Origin: an uncultured bacterium
GTDB taxonomy: Bacteria; Bacillota; Clostridia; Oscillospirales; Acutalibacteraceae
Assembly: GCA_949293385.1 (NCBI GenBank)
Contig: CASFDQ010000004.1
Location: 1 to 38,543, forward strand
DNA length: 38,543 nt
Direction: 5' to 3'
This document shows, piece by piece, positions 24,389-31,497 of the stretch (its first letter is position 1; each line of letters begins with the position of its first letter). Both the position numbers and the translations under genes were made by a program. The notes below the pieces were generated by a model, which was not told the origin of the DNA, did no database searches, and worked only from the letters and a program-made list of their open reading frames with translations.

Positions 24389-25111
24389 ATGGAAAACGTT
24401 ATTCTTTATAAAACTGAAGAGTTTGAAGGTCCGCTTGACCTGCTTCTTCAGCTGATAGCACGCAATAAACTTAATATTTACGATATAAAGATCTCCGTCC
24501 TCGTAGAGCAGTATCTTGAGCAGATAAAGCTTATGCAGGAGCACGAAATGGACGTTGCAAGTGAGTTTCTTGAAATGGCCTCCCGACTCCTTTACATTAA
24601 GACCGTCAGCCTACTTCCCAAACACGAAGAGGTTGAGCAGCTTAAGCAGGAGCTTACGGGCGAGCTTCTTGAGTATCAGGTGTGCAAAAAGGTTGCAGAG
24701 ACCCTCTCGACAATGACCGACGGCTTCGATACCTTTGTTCGCCCGCCCGAACCCTTTGAGGCCGACAAGACCTACGTGCTCACTCACGACAGCGTAGACG
24801 TTTATAACGCATACGTTACGGCTATGGGAAGAATGGACAGGCGTATTGCCGTTCCGACAAAGGCCTTTACCAAGATCGTAGCTAAGAAAATATATTCCGT
24901 TTCTTCAAAGATCATATTCGTTATGCGAAATCTTTGGGGAAGAGGTAAAAAACGTCTTTTAAATCTTTATAGAAGCGCAAAAGACAGATCGGAACTTGTA
25001 GCTACATTTCTTGCGGTACTTGAGCTTACCAAAGCCAACAGAGTTGTGGTGTCGGGCGATAACGACGAGATGGAAATTGAGCTCATTAAGGAGAAAAAGA
25101 AAAAACGATGA
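24389..25111 (+). CDS. scpA: Segregation and condensation protein A
   Basis: A 240-residue kleisin that links the SMC heads with ScpB to condense and separate chromosomes. The N-terminal domain begins FEGPLDLLLQLIARNKLNIYDI, the family hallmark, followed by EFLEMASRLLYIKT, and ends with a winged-helix segment (FLAVLELTKANRVVV). AGGAG precedes ATG 24389; the extension of the frame to 24374 is not needed. It overlaps scpB by four bases. Confidence 0.95.
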   Translation: MENVILYKTEEFEGPLDLLLQLIARNKLNIYDIKISVLVEQYLEQIKLMQEHEMDVASEFLEMASRLLYIKTVSLLPKHEEVEQLKQELTGELLEYQVCKKVAETLSTMTDGFDTFVRPPEPFEADKTYVLTHDSVDVYNAYVTAMGRMDRRIAVPTKAFTKIVAKKIYSVSSKIIFVMRNLWGRGKKRLLNLYRSAKDRSELVATFLAVLELTKANRVVVSGDNDEMEIELIKEKKKKR

Positions 25112-25671
25112 ACAGAAACGAAATGATCAAGGCTGCCGAGGCCGTTATATTTTCATCGGGAGAACCGATAGCCGTTTCCCGTCTTGCCGAAGTTTTTGAA
25201 CTCAGTCCGAAGGAGACCGAAAAGTTGGTTTCGGAGGTAATAGAGCACGTCGAAAACTCCGATCTCGGATTTAAAATAATTAAACTTGATGACCATATTC
25301 AGATAGCTTCAAAAAAGGAATATGGCTCCTATATTAAAGCCGCCTTCGATATTAAACGAAGAGCTCCGCTTTCTCCTGCCGCCCTTGAGGTTTTGGCAGT
25401 TGTCGCTTATAATCAGCCTGTAACCAAAGCCTTTATAGAGCAGGTGAGGGGAGTTGATTGCTCGGGTGTTGTTTCGACCCTCATTGAAAAAGATCTTGTT
25501 GAGGAAAGGGGAAGGCTTGAGCTTCCCGGTCGTCCTCTTCTTTACGGAACTACCAAAAATTTTCTGAGATGCTTTTCTCTTGAATCCCTTTCTGACCTGC
25601 CTCCGCTTCCCGAAAATGAGCAAAGAGAGACCGACGTCGCAGAGCAGCTTGAAGTACGCCCCGACATCTGA
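25108..25671 (+). CDS. scpB: Segregation and condensation protein B
   Basis: A 187-residue protein with two winged-helix domains. Features are the start KAAEAVIFSSGEPIAVSRLAEVF, the SPAALEVLAVVAYNQPVTKAFIEQVRG block and GRPLLYGTTKNFL. It dimerises and binds ScpA to regulate SMC. The ATG lies in the ATGA overlap with scpA, so they are translated together. Confidence 0.95.
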   Translation: MNRNEMIKAAEAVIFSSGEPIAVSRLAEVFELSPKETEKLVSEVIEHVENSDLGFKIIKLDDHIQIASKKEYGSYIKAAFDIKRRAPLSPAALEVLAVVAYNQPVTKAFIEQVRGVDCSGVVSTLIEKDLVEERGRLELPGRPLLYGTTKNFLRCFSLESLSDLPPLPENEQRETDVAEQLEVRPDI

Positions 25672-25719
25672 TCGGTAAATAATTTTAACGTTTTGTGAAA
25701 TAATATCAGAGGTGATAGA

Positions 25720-26346
25720 ATGATAGGCTGGATCGTGTTTTTTTCCATCCTCGCAGTTTTTGCGTTGCTTTTGTTATCATCGCTGAAAATAACTCTTGAT
25801 ATCGGCGAAAAAGCCGTTTTCAAGATCGAATTCCTTTTTTTGAAATTATTCGACATCGACAGTAAAAAATCGTCAGGTTCAATAAAAGAAAAAAAGAAGC
25901 TCAAAAAGAAGGATAAGAAGTCGATAGTCGATACGCTCAAAGATTATGCCTCTTCAAAGCATAAAGCCGAGTTATTTTTCGAGATAATCGAGTATTTGAA
26001 AATAGCTCTTATAAAATTTAAAAAACTTTTATCCCATACTCGATTTAATAAAGCCGTTTTGGATCTTACCGTGGCTACCGAAGACGCTGCCGATACAGCT
26101 TTGCTTTACGGAAAGGTCTGCTCCGCGGTCTATCCGATCGTATCTGTTCTTGATACGGCGATGAAGTTTGATCCGAAGCATATTTCGGTTAAAACGGATT
26201 TTGCTTCTACTCAGATAAAATTCTATATGAGCGGAGTTATAAAGGTAAGAGTTATTTATTTAGTAGGATTTGTTATTTCAACTGCAGTTTCAATAATAAT
26301 ACTCAAGTTAGGAGATATAAACAATGGCAAACAACCACAGCATTGA
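25720..26346 (+). CDS. DUF2953 domain protein
   Basis: A 208-residue membrane-associated protein. An N-terminal helix (about residues 2-24) is followed by a strongly basic stretch (KEKKKLKKKDKK, about 57-70) and a DUF2953 core with the typical KAVLDLTVATEDAADTALLYGKV segment. A C-terminal helix lies near residues 180-200. The function is unknown, but the gene commonly sits immediately before gerW in spore formers. Its end overlaps gerW by 23 bases. Confidence 0.88.
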   Translation: MIGWIVFFSILAVFALLLLSSLKITLDIGEKAVFKIEFLFLKLFDIDSKKSSGSIKEKKKLKKKDKKSIVDTLKDYASSKHKAELFFEIIEYLKIALIKFKKLLSHTRFNKAVLDLTVATEDAADTALLYGKVCSAVYPIVSVLDTAMKFDPKHISVKTDFASTQIKFYMSGVIKVRVIYLVGFVISTAVSIIILKLGDINNGKQPQH

Positions 26347-26713
26347 AGCAATTATGAACGTCACAATGGAAAACCTTAAGGCGATGGTAGATGCCGATAC
26401 TATTATCGGAACTCCGCTTAAGGTCGGCGAGGTTACCCTTATTCCTGTGTCTAAGGTTTCCTTCGGTCTTGCAACGGGCGGTTCAGATATACCTTCTAAG
26501 AACCCAAATCCCGTTTTCGGCGGTGGCGGCGGAGCGGGCGTTACCGTTACGCCTATCGCATTCATTAGTATTTGCGGAAGCGACGTTAAGATGCTTCAAG
26601 TCAACGCTAATCTTACTCCCGTTGAAAAGCTTATCGATCAGGCTCCTGAACTCATTAAAAAGGTAAAGGAGATCTTCGAGAAAAAGACCGTTATCGAAGA
26701 AACTGAGTTATAA
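26324..26713 (+). CDS. gerW: GerW/YtfJ-family spore protein
   Basis: A 129-residue spore-associated protein of the YtfJ family. The hallmarks are HSIEAIMNVTMENLKAMVD, VSFGLATGGSD and a glycine run GGGGGAGVTVTP (about residues 66-78), then a C-terminal helix. In Bacillus, GerW is needed for normal spore germination. TAGGAG precedes the ATG, which lies inside the end of the DUF2953 gene. Confidence 0.93.
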   Translation: MANNHSIEAIMNVTMENLKAMVDADTIIGTPLKVGEVTLIPVSKVSFGLATGGSDIPSKNPNPVFGGGGGAGVTVTPIAFISICGSDVKMLQVNANLTPVEKLIDQAPELIKKVKEIFEKKTVIEETEL

Positions 26714-27459
26714 TGAAGGATAATAGGATTCGTCTGCAAAAATTTATGTCAGATAACGGCATAGCTTCCCGCCGCAAATCCGAAGAACTTATCGAATCGG
26801 GTAAGGTTAAGGTTAACGGCAGGGTCGCTATGATCGGAGACAAGGTAGACCCTATCCGCGACAAGGTTACCGTCAGAGGAAAAACCGTTGTCGCAGTTAA
26901 AGAAAAGGTTTACATAATGCTTCATAAGCCCCGTGGATTTGTTACTACGATGAGTGATGAAATGGGCCGAAAATGCGTTGCAGAGCTTGTTAAGGACGTA
27001 CCCGTCAAGGTCTTTCCCGTGGGCCGTCTCGACCGCAACTCCGAAGGTCTGCTGTTAATGACAAACGACGGCGATTTTTCAAACAAACTCACACATCCGT
27101 CCTCTCACGTTAATAAAACCTATCGCGTAACCGTTGACGGAGCCGTCTCCGATGATCAGATAGATAAGCTTGCGTCGGGCATCGACATTGACGGCGACGG
27201 TAGACTTACGCTTCCCTGTGATGTTTTTGTCATAGAACGTAAAGAGGGTAGAACAGTTCTTAATTTTATCATCCACGAAGGCCGAAACAGGCAGATCAGA
27301 AAGATGTGTGAAAAGGTCGGACTCGATGTCTTAAGGCTGAAAAGAACCGAGATCGCGGGCGTAAAGCTGGGAATGCTCGGTCAGGGTAAATGGCGCGATC
27401 TTAATGAAAAGGAATTAAAGCGCCTTACCAACGTATCACAATCAAAGCAGAATGTTTAG
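26713..27459 (+). CDS. rluB: Ribosomal large-subunit pseudouridine synthase B
   Basis: A 248-residue RsuA/RluB-family enzyme that makes pseudouridine in 23S rRNA. An N-terminal S4 RNA-binding domain (RLQKFMSDNGIASRRKSEEL) precedes the catalytic domain with GRLDRNSEGLLLMTNDGD, where Asp107 is the catalytic residue, and the IHEGRNRQIRKMCE block. It overlaps the gerW stop by one base (TAATG). Bacillus has the same neighbourhood order, scpAB-...-rluB. Confidence 0.94.
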   Translation: MKDNRIRLQKFMSDNGIASRRKSEELIESGKVKVNGRVAMIGDKVDPIRDKVTVRGKTVVAVKEKVYIMLHKPRGFVTTMSDEMGRKCVAELVKDVPVKVFPVGRLDRNSEGLLLMTNDGDFSNKLTHPSSHVNKTYRVTVDGAVSDDQIDKLASGIDIDGDGRLTLPCDVFVIERKEGRTVLNFIIHEGRNRQIRKMCEKVGLDVLRLKRTEIAGVKLGMLGQGKWRDLNEKELKRLTNVSQSKQNV

Positions 27460-27487
27460 ATTTTACCTGTTTTTTACAAAAAAAGAC

Positions 27488-27516
27488 TTGTTAAATATTA
27501 AACGTAGTGTTATAAT
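27488..27516 (+). promoter_or_regulatory. Sigma-A promoter of the carboxyltransferase operon
   Basis: TTGTTA (27488-27493), a 17-base spacer and perfect TATAAT (27511-27516). The leader to the start codon is about 50 bases and contains a short GATAAA/TTTATC stem and a T6 run, which may be a weak attenuator. Confidence 0.75.
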
Positions 27517-27574
27517 ATTAAACTGGTGATAAATTGATGTTTTATCGGCATTTTTTATCTATTGGAGGTACATT

Positions 27575-28951
27575 ATGAGCGATACGCTAACTAACAACAA
27601 GTTCGCTTCTGAAGTAAGCTCTCTTTCAGATTCGAACGCAAGAAAACGTCTTGAAATGCTTTTTGACGACGGTAAATACAACGAGATCGACCGTTTTCTT
27701 AAGAATAACGGCTCTGAGTGTGAGGTCGTTGCCGCGTATGGCGAAGTAAACGGTATGCCCGTTTATGCTTACGCACAAAGCATTGATATAAACAAAGGCG
27801 CAATGGGAAAGGTACAAGCCTCTAAGATCGCCCATGTTTACGATCTTGCCACAAAAACCGGTGCCCCCGTTGTTTCTGTTTTTGATTCTGTCGGAGCACA
27901 TGTTGACGAGGGTGCCGCCGCGCTTGAGGCGTATGGTTCTCTTATCAAGGCTGCAGGCAATATTTCGGGCGTCGTTCCTCAGATTTCCGTAGTTGCAGGC
28001 CCGTGCATCGGAAGCTCCGCTGTGCTTGCTTCTCTTTCCGATGTCGTTATAATGACAAACGAGGCAGAGTTCTACATAACTTCTCCTGCCTTCGCTTCGT
28101 CCGATTCTGAGCTTGGCACAGCTAAGCTTGCCGCTAAGAACGGAACCGCCGCGCTTGTTGCCGATACCGATAAGGATGCCTTAGCTCTTGTTGCCGACCT
28201 CCTGGGTTATCTCCCTTCAAACAACCTATCCGAACCTCTTTTCGCAGAACCCGTAAGTCCTGCAGGAGGTAATGATATCGAGACCGTCGTTGATGCAGGC
28301 AGCTTCTTTGAGCTTTCTGCCGACTACGGTAAATGCATAAAGACAGGTCTTGCCCGCATAAACGGCGCTTCTGTAGGCGTTGTTGCTACCGACGCAGCTG
28401 CCGCTGACGGATATTTCTGTGCTGACGGTGCTAAGAAGGCCGCAAAGTTCGTTCGCTTCTGTGACGCTTTCTCTATTCCTGTTATAACTCTTGTCGATTC
28501 TCTCGGAATTCTTGCTAAAGAAAAATGCGATCTTGCGGGCGGAGTTAAATCGATCTCCGTTCTTACCAGTGCTTACAGCGAAGCCACAACTGCCAAAATC
28601 GCCGTTGTTACAGGTAACGCTATAGCAGGAGCTTATATCGCTTTCGTTTCATCTGCGGCCGCTCCCGATATGGTTTATGCTTGGTCCGATTCTGCTATCG
28701 GAACCTTAGAGCCTATGACCGCTGTACAGCTTCTTTATAAAGACCGTCTCGAGGCAGGCGAAGACCGCAAAGCTCTTGAAGCCGAGTACAAAAATGATGT
28801 TTGTTCTCCCTTCTGTGCCGCTGCTGCAGGCTTCGTAACCGACGTGATAGAACCCGCAGATACCGCGTCTAAGGTTTCTGCCGCACTGGACGTCCTCTGC
28901 TCTAAGAGAGTTTCAACCCTTAGCAAAAAACACACTAATATACCGCTTTAA
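27575..28951 (+). CDS. Acyl-CoA carboxyltransferase-type subunit (MmdA/12S-like, divergent)
   Basis: A 458-residue carboxyltransferase with the two crotonase-fold halves of the MmdA/PccB family. The first half has VVAGPCIGSSAVLASLSD. The second half has the VTGNAIAGAYIAF segment followed by MVYAWSDSAIGTLEP. The protein is about 50 residues shorter than usual, and the paired glycines that form the oxyanion holes (GGAY-type) are partly replaced, so substrate and efficiency may differ. TTGGAGGT precedes the ATG. A biotin carrier and a 5S-like subunit follow, suggesting a transcarboxylase or decarboxylase complex. Confidence 0.8.
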   Translation: MSDTLTNNKFASEVSSLSDSNARKRLEMLFDDGKYNEIDRFLKNNGSECEVVAAYGEVNGMPVYAYAQSIDINKGAMGKVQASKIAHVYDLATKTGAPVVSVFDSVGAHVDEGAAALEAYGSLIKAAGNISGVVPQISVVAGPCIGSSAVLASLSDVVIMTNEAEFYITSPAFASSDSELGTAKLAAKNGTAALVADTDKDALALVADLLGYLPSNNLSEPLFAEPVSPAGGNDIETVVDAGSFFELSADYGKCIKTGLARINGASVGVVATDAAAADGYFCADGAKKAAKFVRFCDAFSIPVITLVDSLGILAKEKCDLAGGVKSISVLTSAYSEATTAKIAVVTGNAIAGAYIAFVSSAAAPDMVYAWSDSAIGTLEPMTAVQLLYKDRLEAGEDRKALEAEYKNDVCSPFCAAAAGFVTDVIEPADTASKVSAALDVLCSKRVSTLSKKHTNIPL

Positions 28952-28966
28952 TGGAGGTCAAATACT

Positions 28967-29329
28967 ATGAAACAATTAAAAGTTACTGTTAACGGAATCG
29001 CTTATGACGTATGTGTTGAAGAGGTTGGAGAGGTTGCATCTGCTCCCGCAGTCACTGCTGCACCTGCCGCTCCCGCCGCATCTGCACCGGCTCCTGCCGC
29101 ACCTGCTGCCGCAGGCGGAGAGGTTATCTCTGCTCCGATGCCCGGAACCATCCTTTCTGTTAACGTTACCGTTGGACAGGCCGTTAAGAAGGGTGACGTT
29201 CTTTGCGTTCTCGAAGCTATGAAGATGGAAAATGAGATCTATGCTCCCCGTGACGGTGAGGTAGCTTCGGTTACTACCACCAAGGGTGAAGCTGTTGAAT
29301 CCGGAAAAGCTCTCGTTACGCTTAAATAA
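28967..29329 (+). CDS. Biotin carboxyl carrier protein
   Basis: A 120-residue carrier. A short N-terminal strand pair is joined by an alanine/proline-rich hinge (about residues 24-50) to a biotinyl domain. The biotin lysine is Lys86 in the motif EAMKMEN. The design matches the 1.3S subunit of transcarboxylase and the gamma-linked carriers of sodium-pumping decarboxylases. It lies 15 bases after the carboxyltransferase gene and 25 bases before the 5S-like gene, so all three are one transcript. Confidence 0.94.
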   Translation: MKQLKVTVNGIAYDVCVEEVGEVASAPAVTAAPAAPAASAPAPAAPAAAGGEVISAPMPGTILSVNVTVGQAVKKGDVLCVLEAMKMENEIYAPRDGEVASVTTTKGEAVESGKALVTLK

Positions 29330-29354
29330 TCTATAGAAAGAGGTAAAAAGAGTA

Positions 29355-30752
29355 ATGGCACGAATTGGTATTACCGAGACGGTTTTAAGAGATGCTCATC
29401 AGTCTCTTATTGCTACTCGTATGTCTATGGACGATATGCGTCCTATGCTCGAAGACCTTGATAAAATCGGTTTTCATTCGCTCGAATGCTGGGGAGGAGC
29501 AACCTTCGACAGTTGCCTTCGTTTCCTTGGCGAAGATCCTTGGGATCGTCTTCGCACTATTCGCGAGGCTTGCCCCAACACCAAGCTTCAGATGCTCTTC
29601 AGAGGTCAGAATATGCTTGGCTACCGTCATTATGCCGATGACGTAGTTGAATATTTCGTTCAGAGATCTGTTGCTAACGGTATTGATATTCTTCGTATTT
29701 TCGATGCGCTTAACGACTTTAGAAATCTCGAGACCGCTATTAACGCCGCTAAGAAGGAAGGCGCTCATACTCAGGCCGCAATTTCCTATACTACCGGTCC
29801 TGTTTTCGATATCGAGTATTACACAAACTACGCTAAGCAGCTTGAAAACGCAGGAGCTGACTCTATCTGCGTTAAGGATATGGCAGGTCTGCTTACTCCT
29901 TACGGTACCTACGACCTCGTTAAGGCTCTTAAAGAGACCGTTAAGGTTCCGATACAGGTTCATTCACACTATACTTCCGGTCTCGGCTCTATGGTCCTCT
30001 TGAAGGCTATTGAAGCAGGTGCCGACGTTGTAGATACCGCGATATCTCCTCTCGCTCTCGGTACGTCTCACGCCGCAACTGAGGCTATGGTTGCAGCTCT
30101 TCAGGGTACCGAATATGATACCGGTCTTGATCTTGAGGCACTTGCCGGAATTGCCAAGAAGGCTACCGTTCTTCGTGAGAAATATATCGAAAGCGGCCTC
30201 CTCAATACCAAAATGCTTGGCGTTGACGGAAAGACCCTTATTTATCAGGTTCCCGGCGGTATGCTCTCTAACCTCGTTTCTCAGCTTAAGCAGGCGGGCA
30301 AGGAAGATAAGCTCTCCGAAGTTCTCGCCGAAGTTCCGAAGGTTCGTGCCGATTGCGGTTATCCTCCGCTCGTTACTCCTTCGTCTCAGATCGTCGGCAC
30401 TCAGGCCGTGTTTAATATCATAGGCGGCGAGCGTTATAAGATGGTTACTAAGGAATTCCGCGGTCTTGTTCGCGGTGAGTACGGTAAAACTCCTCTCCCG
30501 ATCGATCCTGAATTCAGAAAGAAGATAATCGGCGACGCAGAGCCTATTGATTGCCGTCCCGCAGATCTTATCGAACCCGAGCTTGATAAGATCAGAGCAG
30601 AGGTTGCTCCTTGGCTTGAGCAAGAGGAAGACGTTCTTTCTTATGCACAGTTTGGACAGGTTGCCGTTAAATTCTTCGAAGACAGAAACAATAAGAAATA
30701 CAAGGTTGACGCAAAGCACGCTGACGGAAAGTCCGCAATTCATCCCGTTTAA
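29355..30752 (+). CDS. Oxaloacetate decarboxylase alpha / pyruvate carboxylase B-type (5S-like) subunit
   Basis: A 465-residue HMGL-like TIM barrel that moves carboxyl between biotin and pyruvate/oxaloacetate. ITETVLRDAHQSL carries the metal Asp13. Lys174 in CVKDMAG is the likely carbamylated lysine, and the metal histidines are His203 and His205 in VHSHYTSG. The C-terminal part holds the carboxylase-conserved domain, but there is no C-terminal biotin domain; the carrier is separate. This is exactly the 5S transcarboxylase layout. No membrane beta subunit (OadB/MmdB) follows. Confidence 0.92.
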   Translation: MARIGITETVLRDAHQSLIATRMSMDDMRPMLEDLDKIGFHSLECWGGATFDSCLRFLGEDPWDRLRTIREACPNTKLQMLFRGQNMLGYRHYADDVVEYFVQRSVANGIDILRIFDALNDFRNLETAINAAKKEGAHTQAAISYTTGPVFDIEYYTNYAKQLENAGADSICVKDMAGLLTPYGTYDLVKALKETVKVPIQVHSHYTSGLGSMVLLKAIEAGADVVDTAISPLALGTSHAATEAMVAALQGTEYDTGLDLEALAGIAKKATVLREKYIESGLLNTKMLGVDGKTLIYQVPGGMLSNLVSQLKQAGKEDKLSEVLAEVPKVRADCGYPPLVTPSSQIVGTQAVFNIIGGERYKMVTKEFRGLVRGEYGKTPLPIDPEFRKKIIGDAEPIDCRPADLIEPELDKIRAEVAPWLEQEEDVLSYAQFGQVAVKFFEDRNNKKYKVDAKHADGKSAIHPV

Positions 30753-30760
30753 AAAAGTAC

Positions 30761-30789
30761 TTGCTTTTTTTGAGAGTTTCTGTTATAAT
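30761..30789 (+). promoter_or_regulatory. Sigma-A promoter of secG
   Basis: TTGCTT (30761-30766), a 17-base spacer and perfect TATAAT (30784-30789), 43 bases before the start codon. Confidence 0.72.
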
Positions 30790-30832
30790 ACATCTGTTAT
30801 TGTGTTAAAAAGACTTAATGGAGGTATATTAA

Positions 30833-31078
30833 ATGGGTCCTTTTGAAATAATTTTCGGTATTATTGTACTTCTTGTTTCGATCGTTATCGTTGGAGTTGT
30901 TCTCCTTCAGCAGGGTCACAGATCCGGTATTAACGGTGCGATTTCCGGTGCAGCCGATACTTTCCTTTCTAAAACAAAGGCCAGAACCGCCGACGCAAAG
31001 CTCGCAAGAATGACTAAGTTCATTGCTGTTGCTTTCTTTGTGCTCGTTCTCGTTGCCAACATAATCTTCGCGCTTTAA
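30833..31078 (+). CDS. secG: Preprotein translocase subunit SecG
   Basis: An 81-residue protein with two hydrophobic helices (about 5-24 and 58-80) around a polar loop. The VVLLQQGHRSGINGAISGAADTF segment is the SecG hallmark. It assists the SecYE channel in protein export. ATGGAGGT precedes the ATG. Its own promoter and terminator make it a single-gene unit. Confidence 0.93.
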   Translation: MGPFEIIFGIIVLLVSIVIVGVVLLQQGHRSGINGAISGAADTFLSKTKARTADAKLARMTKFIAVAFFVLVLVANIIFAL

Positions 31079-31085
31079 TTTTAAG

Positions 31086-31117
31086 GAGGCATACGCAGGT
31101 ATGCCTCTTCTTTTTTT
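31086..31117 (+). terminator. Terminator of secG
   Basis: GAGGCATAC (31086-31094) pairs with GTATGCCTC (31099-31107) around GCAG, followed by TTCTTTTTTT. Confidence 0.88.
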
Positions 31118-31129
31118 CATATATAACGC

Positions 31130-31168
31130 AGAGTCCTCATATCTTTAAGTTAAAGGGGGACTCTTTTT
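31130..31168 (+). promoter_or_regulatory. Hairpin burying the bofA Shine-Dalgarno
   Basis: AGAGTCC (31130-31136) pairs with GGACTCT (31158-31164), which includes part of the AAAGGGGGA ribosome-binding site. CTTT and AAAG (31143-31155) form an inner stem. TTTTT follows and merges with the TTG start codon. The same terminator-like design is seen before the amidase. Confidence 0.45.
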
Positions 31169-31427
31169 GTTTTATAAGATCTTGATATTGGTTTTAATCG
31201 CTCTTAGCGCTGTAATTTCTATTGCTTACGTTGCTTATAAAAAGCAATCACCGATTTTACTGACCGTAAATTCATTTGTCGGTCTGATACTGCTAACTTT
31301 ACTGAAACTGATTTCTCCCTATATTTATGTGAAAATATATATAAATACAGTTTCGGTTTTGCTTGCCGTTATACTAGGACCGGTCGGTGTTATTCTTTTT
31401 ATAGTCGCGGACTGTATTTTTTTATAA
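31167..31427 (+). CDS. BofA-like pro-sigma-K processing inhibitor
   Basis: An 86-residue membrane protein with three hydrophobic segments. The middle LLTVNSFVGLILLTLL and the end INTVSVLLAVILGPVGVILF follow the BofA-family pattern (N-terminal asparagine-glycine helix and a C-terminal LGxPGV-like loop). In Bacillus, BofA holds the SpoIVFB protease inactive until late sporulation. It starts at TTG with AAAGGGGGA six bases upstream. Together with spoIIR and gerW it supports a sporulating organism. Confidence 0.72.
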   Translation: MFYKILILVLIALSAVISIAYVAYKKQSPILLTVNSFVGLILLTLLKLISPYIYVKIYINTVSVLLAVILGPVGVILFIVADCIFL

Positions 31428-31436
31428 TTTTCCCCC

Positions 31437-31465
31437 TTTCCAAAAGGCAAAAAGTATCGTATAAT
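31437..31465 (+). promoter_or_regulatory. Sigma-A promoter of addBA
   Basis: TTTCCA (31437-31442), a 17-base spacer and perfect TATAAT (31460-31465), 33 bases before the addB start. Confidence 0.6.
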
Positions 31466-31497
31466 ATTTATAAAATATAAAAAGTTGGAGAAAAATT

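Noticed and set aside
27517-27574. Riboswitch in the carboxyltransferase leader
   Set aside because: The leader is only about 50 bases, with one six-pair stem, too small for a known aptamer plus expression platform.
29964-30743. 259-residue minus-strand frame opposite the 5S-like gene
   Set aside because: It is long only because the sense gene has strong codon bias, and no motif or ribosome-binding site supports it.
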